Positions 1 through 5,592 of a stretch of 12,797 nucleotides of DNA are shown in pieces; the stretch's first letter is position 1, and the number at the start of each line of letters is the position of its first letter. The notes below the pieces were generated by a model. It had not been told where the DNA came from, ran no database searches, and saw only the letters and a program-made list of their open reading frames with translations. The DNA comes from Pseudomonas sp. PGPPP3 (GTDB lineage: Bacteria > Pseudomonadota > Gammaproteobacteria > Pseudomonadales > Pseudomonadaceae): positions 1 to 12,797 of the forward strand of contig NKIE01000036.1 of NCBI GenBank assembly GCA_002256055.1, in the 5' to 3' direction. A program made the translations under genes and the position numbers.

Positions 1-496
1 GCGTTTCCCGCTTGGCGGTTTCGATGATCACCTCGATGCAGGTCTCGGTCATCACCTTGAGCTGGTCCTGTGGCAGATCGAGCCGGCGCGCGCGCATCGC
101 CACCTGCTGCTGCGACTCCTCTCCCGTCACATAGAGCGCCGGCATGCGCACGGCGATGTTGCACAGGGTCTGCAACAGGATGGTCGATTTGCCGATGCCC
201 GGATCACCGCCAATCAGCACCACCGAACCGTCCACCAGGCCGCCGCCGAGCACCCGATCCAACTCGGCGGACGAGGTGGAAAAACGTGGCACTTCCTCAA
301 CGCTGACCTCGGCCAGAGTTTTCAGCTGCGCTTGCTCGCCCGCCCAGCCGGCACGCCCGCTAGGAGCGGCGCTGTGGGCCTCGATCAGGGTTTCGGTCAG
401 AGTGTTCCAGGTGCCGCACTCACCGCACTGCCCGGCCCACTTGGGAAAGGTCGCGCCACATTCGGTGCAGCCATACATGCGCTTGGCCTTGGCCAT
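1..496 (-). CDS. radA: DNA repair protein RadA, N-terminal part (cut by window edge)
   Basis: RadA (Sms) is a RecA-like ATPase that helps process branched recombination intermediates in the cytoplasm. Only the first 165 residues are in the window; the family is usually about 455-460 long. Visible are a four-cysteine zinc finger (C10, C13, C24, C27) in a YGCTECG...CGECGTW context, and a Walker A motif, GDPGIGKST, at about residues 97-105, followed by the LYVTGEES segment typical of RadA. The KNRFG motif and the Lon-like C-terminal domain would lie beyond base 1. The ATG at 494-496 is the first codon before the zinc finger. It is preceded by GGAG (plus-strand 503-506) at good spacing, and a TATGAT-like -10 lies at 526-531. 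The gene is downstream of the lytic transglycosylase on the same strand, with 105 bases between them. The identification is secure. The truncation is only the window boundary. Confidence 0.97.
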   Translation of the reverse strand, partial: MAKAKRMYGCTECGATFPKWAGQCGECGTWNTLTETLIEAHSAAPSGRAGWAGEQAQLKTLAEVSVEEVPRFSTSSAELDRVLGGGLVDGSVVLIGGDPGIGKSTILLQTLCNIAVRMPALYVTGEESQQQVAMRARRLDLPQDQLKVMTETCIEVIIETAKRET

Positions 497-525
497 GGGG
501 ATCTCCGCGAACCGCAAAAGCGCCG

Positions 526-531
526 ATCATA
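526..531 (-). promoter_or_regulatory. Candidate -10 element of radA promoter
   Basis: Read on the minus strand, this is TATGAT, five of six matches to the sigma-70 -10 box. It would give a 5' leader of about 20-25 bases before the radA ATG. No convincing -35 lies at 16-18 bases: a TTGATG at 552-557 is 20 bases away, which is too far. The element is a candidate only. Confidence 0.35.
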
Positions 532-601
532 GCGGTTGCCTGGCTCGTCAGCATCAACCGCCCTGCTGCAGGCTGGCCTTGGCCCGTTCGCGAATCACGT
601 A

Positions 602-2026
602 TTACTTGTAGATATTGCCGACGTAATCCACGGTTTCGCGACCAACGATGCGTGCTGCCGCTTGCTCGACATTGCCGAACCAGACATTTGGGTCCAGCCC
701 GGACTTTTCTGCCAAGCGGCGAAACTTCATCAGGTTTCCCGGGCCGGCGTTGTAGGCGGCAAAGCTCAACAGGGTGCGATTGACCGGCGTCAGCTCCGGA
801 TCATCCAGGTACTTGTCGGCCAACAGGCGCATGTATTTGCTGCCGGCCTCGATGTTCTTGTCCACACTGGTGTCGATGCCCTTGATCCCCACCGCCGGAT
901 CGGCCGCCGTGCTCGGCAACAGCTGCATCACGCCAACGGCCCCTGCCCGGCTACGCGCGGCCTGGTTCAGCTGGGACTCTTGAAAACCCTGAGCCATCAG
1001 CATCAGGTGGTCGAAGTCGTAGGTTCCCGCATGTTTCTGGAACACCCCGACCAGCGCATTGAACTTGGCCATCTCAGCTTGGGAGGTGGCGTTGAGCACG
1101 CGCTTGCTGTTTTTGAAACGGCGCAGGGTGATGTTGCCAAATTCGCTGCCGATCTTGTGCTCTTTGACGAACGCACTCAGCACCTGCTTGAACTGTGGAC
1201 TGCTCTTGCGCAGCGCCCAGCTCAGTTCGCCACCCTGATGCAGGTAAACCCCGACCTGGATCTGCATCTCGGTATACAGCGGCTGCCACAGCTGGGCAAT
1301 GTGCTGGTCGGCTACGGTAATCCCGAACAACCCGGCATTGACCATTTGCAGCAGGTCCTCGGTTTCCAGGTTCTCATTGGCCGGCATGATCTTCACCGGC
1401 GCCAGACCTTGCGCCTTGAAGCGCTCGTTAAGCGTAACCAGATGCTCGAAATAGCTACTGGAGGGGCGCACATAGACCTCCTTACCGGCCAGCTCCTCAA
1501 TGTGCTGGATTTTCGCGCTACCGGGCGCAGTGACTATCACTTCACGGATGTCGCGCGCGACCGGGTCGGTGAAGTCGATGGTGCGCTGGCGACCGTCGGT
1601 GATGGTCAGGCCACCCGCGGCGATGTCGCCGTCACCGGCCAGCAGCTTGGGCAGCAACTCATTGCGCGCCGTTGGCAGGAACATCACTTGCCAGCGCTGG
1701 GTCTTGTCGGCAAAGGGCTGAGTCTTGTTCAGCCAGGCCTCGAAGGCCTTGCCAAAGGCGTAGGCCACGCCCTCCTGGCGACCGCGGTCGATCAAGTAGA
1801 AGGTCTTGCTGTAGGGCACCAGGATGCGCACCATGCGCCGCTCACGCATGCCGTCGAAATCGCCGACCCAGGCCTGCGGCACGGGCAAAACCATGGCATC
1901 AACCTCAGACTCTTCCTGCGCACTCAGCTGCGCCGGCGGCAACTCGAGCTGACTGTGCTCGTTCGCCCAAACCGGAGAGCCACTGCCCAGCACCAGCACC
2001 AACCAACAACAAAAAAACCGCCCCAT
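602..2026 (-). CDS. MltF-like membrane-bound lytic murein transglycosylase with solute-binding domain
   Basis: This 474-residue periplasmic protein has the MltF architecture. A signal peptide spans residues 1-21, with probable cleavage after PVWA. An SBP_bac_3 solute-binding module follows at about 60-305, and then a lysozyme-like SLT domain at about 335-470. The SLT domain shows FQES with the presumed catalytic Glu350, then GVMQL (365-369), and AAYNAGPGN (423-431). All three are hallmarks of family 1 lytic transglycosylases, which cleave the MurNAc-GlcNAc bond to form 1,6-anhydromuropeptides. In MltF the solute-binding domain senses muropeptides and regulates activity. By family knowledge the same is likely here. 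The first residues are hydrophobic without a lipobox, so the protein is secreted or anchored rather than lipidated. Pseudomonas usually has more than one MltF-like protein, so the mltF symbol is not assigned. The start at 2024-2026 follows a G-rich ribosome-binding stretch. Confidence 0.9.
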   Translation of the reverse strand: MGRFFCCWLVLVLGSGSPVWANEHSQLELPPAQLSAQEESEVDAMVLPVPQAWVGDFDGMRERRMVRILVPYSKTFYLIDRGRQEGVAYAFGKAFEAWLNKTQPFADKTQRWQVMFLPTARNELLPKLLAGDGDIAAGGLTITDGRQRTIDFTDPVARDIREVIVTAPGSAKIQHIEELAGKEVYVRPSSSYFEHLVTLNERFKAQGLAPVKIMPANENLETEDLLQMVNAGLFGITVADQHIAQLWQPLYTEMQIQVGVYLHQGGELSWALRKSSPQFKQVLSAFVKEHKIGSEFGNITLRRFKNSKRVLNATSQAEMAKFNALVGVFQKHAGTYDFDHLMLMAQGFQESQLNQAARSRAGAVGVMQLLPSTAADPAVGIKGIDTSVDKNIEAGSKYMRLLADKYLDDPELTPVNRTLLSFAAYNAGPGNLMKFRRLAEKSGLDPNVWFGNVEQAAARIVGRETVDYVGNIYK

Positions 2027-2097
2027 GCCCCACCCCCAACTCTACGAACAAGAATGGCAAGCGCGCTACTGAACCCGAAATAACGCCACTCCGACAC

Positions 2098-2116
2098 CAG
2101 ATGACAGCTGCATCTG
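2098..2116. repeat. Inverted repeat CAGATG-N7-CATCTG in leader of the lytic transglycosylase gene
   Basis: The two perfect 6-base arms flank a 7-base centre that itself contains the palindrome CAGCTG. The repeat lies about 80 bases upstream of the transglycosylase ATG, just downstream of a possible -10 (TATCAT on the minus strand, 2125-2130). It could be an operator or an RNA hairpin. No function can be assigned from the sequence. Confidence 0.35.
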
Positions 2117-2124
2117 AGCTAAAA

Positions 2125-2130
2125 ATGATA
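2125..2130 (-). promoter_or_regulatory. Weak candidate -10 element for the lytic transglycosylase gene
   Basis: On the minus strand this reads TATCAT inside an AT-rich patch of otherwise GC-rich DNA, about 100 bases before the ATG at 2026. No good -35 is seen at the expected spacing. Nothing else gene-like was found in the non-coding stretch 2027-2244. Confidence 0.25.
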
Positions 2131-2244
2131 GGCCAAAGCTTGACCACGACCCGCTCAATGTCCCGTATGACTGAGCGTGAAGCCGCGCGCTAAGCCGCGA
2201 CAAGACATCCCGCCCGGCCCTCAGCAAAGTAATGCTGCGCGCAT

Positions 2245-2272
2245 AAAAAAGGCGCGGTAATCACCGCGCCTT
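2245..2272 (-). terminator. Rho-independent terminator of the DUF465-like gene
   Basis: Read on the minus strand, a perfect 8-base stem GGCGCGGT/ACCGCGCC (plus-strand 2251-2270) with a 4-base loop is followed directly by six T residues (the A tract at 2245-2250). It sits about 20 bases past the stop codon of the small gene ending at 2292. It would end that transcript before the lytic transglycosylase gene on the same strand, so the two are probably separate units. Confidence 0.93.
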
Positions 2273-2291
2273 GAGTCTGCCCGAGTGCAAA

Positions 2292-2567
2292 TCAGCAGGT
2301 GCACTTACCGCAGCAACCTTCTGGCTCGGCAGCCTTTTTCAGTTGGCGAGACAGCTCGTCCTTCAACGCCACACGCTCGGCCTTGAGGGTCGACAGCGCG
2401 CTGTCATCCAGCAGATCGACACCGTCTTCAACGCGGCAGATACGCTTGTCCAGCGCCTCATACTCATCGGCCAGACGGGCAAAGTGATGGTCCTGCTGGC
2501 GCAAGGTATGCAGCTGCTCACGCAGCTCCGGGAAGTCAGCGATCAGCGAATGGTGTTCTACGTGCAT
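2292..2567 (-). CDS. Small DUF465/YdcH-like protein with cysteine-rich C-terminal tail
   Basis: This is a 91-residue cytoplasmic protein. Residues about 8-80 match the DUF465/YdcH pattern: short, highly charged and helical, with EYEALDKRI (35-43) and LKAERVALKDEL (61-72), likely a two-helix hairpin. The biochemical role of the family is not established. The unusual part is the end. After about residue 80 the chain finishes EGCCGKCTC, with C85, C86, C89 and C91 packed together and C44 further in, which suggests metal or redox chemistry (inference). The start at 2565-2567 is supported by CAGGAG seven bases upstream. A perfect Anr/FNR-type palindrome is centred about 62 bases before the ATG, and a strong terminator follows the gene. 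It therefore looks like a monocistronic, oxygen-responsive unit, divergent from mscL. The coding call is firm. The family call is good and the function unknown. Confidence 0.88.
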   Translation of the reverse strand: MHVEHHSLIADFPELREQLHTLRQQDHHFARLADEYEALDKRICRVEDGVDLLDDSALSTLKAERVALKDELSRQLKKAAEPEGCCGKCTC

Positions 2568-2594
2568 GGGTCAGCTCCTGTGATAACTGTCTTC

Positions 2595-2600
2595 AGGCTA
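2595..2600 (-). promoter_or_regulatory. Candidate -10 element of the Anr-type promoter
   Basis: The minus strand reads TAGCCT, only three of six matches to TATAAT, as is common at activator-dependent promoters. A start site seven bases downstream (about 2588) would put the centre of the TTGAT-N4-ATCAA box at -41.5, the class II FNR/Anr position, and leave a leader of about 20 bases with a good Shine-Dalgarno sequence. Confidence 0.45.
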
Positions 2601-2622
2601 GCCCCGCGGCACCCGCGCCCCG

Positions 2623-2636
2623 TTGATCCGGATCAA
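2623..2636. promoter_or_regulatory. Anr/FNR/Dnr-type binding site (TTGATCCGGATCAA)
   Basis: This is a perfect 14-base palindrome and an exact match to the FNR-family consensus TTGAT-N4-ATCAA. Pseudomonas Anr (oxygen-sensing) and Dnr (nitric oxide-sensing) both recognise it. It lies between the divergent DUF465-like gene and mscL. Its centre is about 41.5 bases from the inferred start site of the DUF465-like gene and about 144 bases from the mscL ATG, so the former is the likely target. The match is seen directly. Use by Anr is inference. Confidence 0.75.
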
Positions 2637-2694
2637 TACCAGCGGGTTTAACCATCAACCAATCACCTGCCATCAAACACCGAATAAATCCCCC

Positions 2695-2709
2695 GAAGGC
2701 CCTGCCTTC
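2695..2709. repeat. Inverted repeat GAAGGC-CCT-GCCTTC in the divergent promoter region
   Basis: A perfect 6-base stem with a 3-base loop lies just upstream of the probable mscL promoter. Neither strand has a T tract after it, so it does not look like an intrinsic terminator. It may be a regulator site or chance. Confidence 0.3.
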
Positions 2710-2712
2710 AGG

Positions 2713-2742
2713 ATGACGCCGCGGCGACCTGCGCTTTACACT
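2713..2742 (+). promoter_or_regulatory. Weak sigma-70-like promoter candidate for mscL
   Basis: ATGACG (2713-2718) as a -35 and TACACT (2737-2742) as a -10 are separated by 18 bases. This would start transcription near 2749, just before the Shine-Dalgarno AAGGAAG at 2761-2767. Both hexamers are imperfect, so the call is tentative. Confidence 0.35.
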
Positions 2743-2773
2743 GCCGCCACCCACCTACATAAGGAAGCTACCC

Positions 2774-3184
2774 ATGAGCGTGCTCAGTGAATTCAAGGCC
2801 TTCGCGGTCAAAGGCAACGTGGTCGACATGGCTGTCGGTATCATTATTGGCGCCGCATTCGGCAAAATCGTCAGTTCTTTTGTCGGCGATGTGATCATGC
2901 CGCCAATCGGTTTGCTGATCGGCGGGGTCGACTTCACTGACCTGGCCATCACCCTCAAGGCGGCCGAAGGCACTGCTCCGGCCGTGATGCTCAGCTACGG
3001 TAAATTCATCCAGACCGTGCTGGACTTCCTGATCGTTGCCTTCGCTATTTTTATGGGCGTCAAAGCCATCAACAAGCTGAAAAGCGCAGAAGCACCACCC
3101 GCACCGGCAGCGCCAACCGCCGACCAACAACTGCTCAGCGAGATCCGCGACCTGCTCAAAGCCCAGCAAGACAAGCCGCAATAA
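2774..3184 (+). CDS. mscL: Large-conductance mechanosensitive channel MscL
   Basis: MscL is a homopentameric inner-membrane channel that opens under extreme membrane tension and releases solutes during hypo-osmotic shock. The 136 residues equal the length of the E. coli protein. The order is as expected: an amphipathic N-terminal helix (1-13, [14 protein letters not shown]), TM1 at about 15-45 with the glycine-rich pore-lining [12 protein letters not shown] (20-31), a periplasmic loop at about 46-75, TM2 at about 76-99, a flexible Ala/Pro linker (about 105-115) and a C-terminal helix, [10 protein letters not shown] (122-131), that forms the cytoplasmic bundle. A strong Shine-Dalgarno sequence, AAGGAAG (2761-2767), sits six bases before the ATG. 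The gene is probably a single-gene unit. It is divergent from the small DUF465-like gene, and a large hairpin lies ten bases after its stop. Confidence 0.98.
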   Translation: MSVLSEFKAFAVKGNVVDMAVGIIIGAAFGKIVSSFVGDVIMPPIGLLIGGVDFTDLAITLKAAEGTAPAVMLSYGKFIQTVLDFLIVAFAIFMGVKAINKLKSAEAPPAPAAPTADQQLLSEIRDLLKAQQDKPQ

Positions 3185-3192
3185 CGCCCTCA

Positions 3193-3221
3193 GGCGTCGC
3201 CCTTTACAGCGGGGCGGCGCC
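3193..3221 (+). terminator. Strong hairpin after mscL (terminator-like, no T tract)
   Basis: GGCGTCGCCC (3193-3202) pairs with GGGCGGCGCC (3212-3221) in a 10-base stem with one G-U wobble and a 9-base loop. It starts eight bases after the mscL stop, where a terminator is expected. No run of T follows on the plus strand (the bases are GACCTGCC), so it may be an inefficient terminator, a transcript-stabilising 3' end, or an aid to Rho termination. Confidence 0.5.
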
Positions 3222-3276
3222 GACCTGCCGTACCCCCCTAATCGCGTCAGTGCCGACTAGCGATTTCCTGCCTAGA

Positions 3277-3327
3277 CTGAGACTCAGACCTAACGGCTGC
3301 AGTCATAGCCCCCGTGGCAAACGCCAC
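3277..3327 (+). promoter_or_regulatory. Leader region of the signalling operon with two small inverted repeats
   Basis: The 157 bases between the mscL hairpin and the regulator ATG should hold the operon promoter. Two symmetrical elements are visible: CTGAGACTCAG (3277-3287, 5-base arms around one base) and GTGGC-AAAC-GCCAC (3314-3327, a 5-base stem). A poor -10, TAGACT (3273-3278), overlaps the first, but no good -35 is present. No FliA or sigma-54 consensus was found. The elements may be operator or leader-hairpin sequences. The regulator is unknown. Confidence 0.3.
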
Positions 3328-3367
3328 TAAGCATTCCCAGACCGCATGCCTTCGCCCCACTGCACGC

Positions 3368-3372
3368 AAGGG
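3368..3372 (+). promoter_or_regulatory. Shine-Dalgarno AAGGG that decides the regulator's start
   Basis: AAGGG lies six bases before the ATG at 3379. The alternative in-frame ATG at 3346 has no purine-rich site upstream, and its 11 extra residues (MPSPHCTQGLV) match nothing in receiver proteins. The later start is therefore preferred. Confidence 0.7.
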
Positions 3373-3378
3373 TTAGTG

Positions 3379-5592
3379 ATGAGCAGCGAACATGACGACG
3401 AGCTGTTTTCTTTCAAGGATGAGGTGCTTACCGCCGAGTACTCGCATGACACGCCCACCTGGCGAGTACTGATCGTCGACGATGACAAAGACGTGCATCA
3501 GTCCACCGGCTTTGCCTTGGCCAACACCGAAGTGCTTGGCCGTCCCCTGGAGTTTTTCCACGCCTACTCGGCCGCCGATGCCATCCGTATTCTCGGCGAG
3601 CAAGCGCAGATTGCCGTCATTCTCCTCGACGTGGGGATGGAGTCTGATGATGCCGGCCTGCAGTTGGTGCGCACTATTCGTCAAGACCTCGGCAACAGCG
3701 AAGCACGCATCATTCTGCGCACCGGCCAGCCGGGCTATGCCCCGGAAATGGAAGCCATCCGCGACTACGACATCAATGACTACAAAACCAAATCCGAACT
3801 CTCGCGCAATCGCCTGTACACAGCCCTGACGGCGGCGATCCGTTCCTACGAACAGATCCATACCATCAACGCCAGTCGCCGCGGCCTGGGCATGGTGATA
3901 CGCGCAAGCAGTCAGCTGCTCGCCCGCCAGGGTGTCAGCGAATTCGCCGCCGGAATCATCACCCAGATCTGCGGCCTGTTCAGCTTGCCGCCCGAAGGGG
4001 TGGTTTGCGCCTACGACCAGAAAGACTCGACCGCTCAAGCGTTGATAGTCGCCGCCGCCGGCAGTCTCACCAACTGCATCAACCAGCACCTCGACTCACT
4101 GCCTAACACCGGCATTGCTGATGCACTGAGCGACACCCTGCGTGAACGGCGAAACCACTATGGCACTCACTCGACCACGCTGTTTTTCCCCGGCCAGCAC
4201 AACCACGACATGGCCGCCTACCTGCAGGCCGCACAACGCCTGCACGAGCTCGATCGGCAACTGCTCGAAGTGTTCTGCAGCAACATCATCGTCACACTCG
4301 ACAACGTCCAGCTGCTGACCCAGCTTAAAGATCACGCCTATAACGACCACCTGCTGCACATCCCCAACCGGCTGGCTTTTGTCCACGCCCTCGACCGCGC
4401 CCTCAGCGGTCCGCCTCGTAACGACACGACCCTGGCGCTGATCGACATCGACGGCTTCTCCGAGCTCAATGACGCGCTCGGCCACCAGCACGGCGACAAC
4501 CTGCTCAAAGCGGTGGCCTGTCGCCTGCAAGAACAACTGCCCGCGGGCTCGCTGTTAGCGCGGGTGGCGGGTGACGTGTTCGGCATCCTCGCCAACACGG
4601 CCGTGCTCACCCCCGAATTCCTCAACAACCTGCTCCGCCAACCTCTCTGCCTGGGGTCATTGCAACAAAACATCACCTCAACCATTGGCCTGATCAGCCT
4701 GGACCTGATCGAGGGCGACGGCAGCGACGCCCTCAAGGGGGCCAATATCGCCCTCAAGCATGGTAAGCAGCATCGCCGCGGCGGCATAAGCCACTTCAGC
4801 CCGGACATGGAGTTCGAAACCCGCGCCCGCGTCCACCTGCTGCAAGATCTGCGCAGCGCCTTCGAGCGCGAACGTTTGTTTGTCGTCTATCAACCACAAG
4901 TACGCTTGAGAGATCGCCAGCTGATCGGCGTTGAAGCCTTGCTGCGCTGGCGTAATGACGACGGCAGCTTTGTCGCCCCGGCCCAGTTCATCCCGCTGGC
5001 GGAGAGTTCAGGCCTGATCATCAGCCTTGGTGAATGGGTGCTGCGCAGCGCCTGCCACGATCTGCACAAAATCAACCAAATCAGTCCGCAGCCCTTACGC
5101 ATGGCTGTGAATGTCTCGGTGATGCAGTTCCGCCAACCTAACTTCCTCGACGTACTCGACCGTGCCCTGAGCGAAAGCGCGGTTGACCCGCGCCTACTGG
5201 AGTTGGAAATCACCGAGTCGGTGGCCATGCTCGATGCCGGCTTCATGACGGACTTGCTAAACCAGATCAAAGCCCGCGGCATCAGCATTGCGGTGGACGA
5301 CTTCGGCACTGGCTTCTCCTCGCTCAGCTACCTGGAGCAGCTCAACGTCGACCGGCTGAAAATCGATATCAGCTTCATCCGCCAGATGGAACAGAGCGCC
5401 GGCAGCCGACGGATCGTCGAAACCATTATCCAGCTCGGCCAGAGCCTGCAACTGGAGCTGATCGCAGAAGGCATTGAACTGGAAAGCCAAGCCCAGATCC
5501 TGACCGCTCTGGGCTGCCATGAAGGCCAGGGATACCTGTTCGCCAAGCCACTGACGCTGCCGGCCTTACTTGAACAAGTGACCACCCACTGA
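3379..5592 (+). CDS. Response regulator: receiver-DUF3369-degenerate GGDEF-EAL (c-di-GMP phosphodiesterase)
   Basis: This 737-residue cytoplasmic regulator (from the ATG at 3379) probably hydrolyses c-di-GMP to pGpG when phosphorylated by its partner kinase. Domains in order: receiver at about 27-155, with acidic pocket D34-D36, phospho-acceptor Asp84 (ILLDVG), Thr115 and Lys138; DUF3369 at about 165-315, a module usually found right after receivers in c-di-GMP enzymes; GGDEF at about 325-475, with the active-site motif changed to AGDVF (397-401) and no RxxD inhibitory site; and EAL at about 485-730. The EAL domain keeps every residue expected for catalysis: the EALLRW Glu519, Asn578, Glu610 (EITES), Asp640-Asp641 (DDFGTG), Lys661, Glu697 and Gln717. 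It should therefore be active, while the GGDEF domain is probably a GTP-binding or structural module. There is no DNA-binding domain. The stop TGA shares one base with the next gene's ATG, so translation is likely coupled. The in-frame ATG at 3346 would add 11 residues. Confidence 0.93.
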   Translation: MSSEHDDELFSFKDEVLTAEYSHDTPTWRVLIVDDDKDVHQSTGFALANTEVLGRPLEFFHAYSAADAIRILGEQAQIAVILLDVGMESDDAGLQLVRTIRQDLGNSEARIILRTGQPGYAPEMEAIRDYDINDYKTKSELSRNRLYTALTAAIRSYEQIHTINASRRGLGMVIRASSQLLARQGVSEFAAGIITQICGLFSLPPEGVVCAYDQKDSTAQALIVAAAGSLTNCINQHLDSLPNTGIADALSDTLRERRNHYGTHSTTLFFPGQHNHDMAAYLQAAQRLHELDRQLLEVFCSNIIVTLDNVQLLTQLKDHAYNDHLLHIPNRLAFVHALDRALSGPPRNDTTLALIDIDGFSELNDALGHQHGDNLLKAVACRLQEQLPAGSLLARVAGDVFGILANTAVLTPEFLNNLLRQPLCLGSLQQNITSTIGLISLDLIEGDGSDALKGANIALKHGKQHRRGGISHFSPDMEFETRARVHLLQDLRSAFERERLFVVYQPQVRLRDRQLIGVEALLRWRNDDGSFVAPAQFIPLAESSGLIISLGEWVLRSACHDLHKINQISPQPLRMAVNVSVMQFRQPNFLDVLDRALSESAVDPRLLELEITESVAMLDAGFMTDLLNQIKARGISIAVDDFGTGFSSLSYLEQLNVDRLKIDISFIRQMEQSAGSRRIVETIIQLGQSLQLELIAEGIELESQAQILTALGCHEGQGYLFAKPLTLPALLEQVTTH

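Noticed and set aside
536..2083. Long plus-strand open frame (515 codons) opposite the lytic transglycosylase gene
   Set aside because: It is antisense to a gene with a signal peptide and intact catalytic motifs. Its translation shows no recognisable domain. Long antisense frames are common in GC-rich DNA.
2768..3181. Minus-strand open frame (137 codons) exactly opposite mscL
   Set aside because: It mirrors the mscL frame and is rich in His/Asp/Gln with no recognisable motif, so it is an artefact of mscL codon use.
3314..3332. Possible sigma-54 promoter (TGGCA...AAGCA) before the signalling operon
   Set aside because: The GG and GC elements are about three bases too far apart for a -24/-12 promoter, and the match arises from the GTGGC/GCCAC hairpin.
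3346..3378. Eleven-residue N-terminal extension of the response regulator
   Set aside because: No Shine-Dalgarno sequence precedes the ATG at 3346, whereas AAGGG precedes the ATG at 3379 at ideal spacing. The extra residues match no receiver protein.
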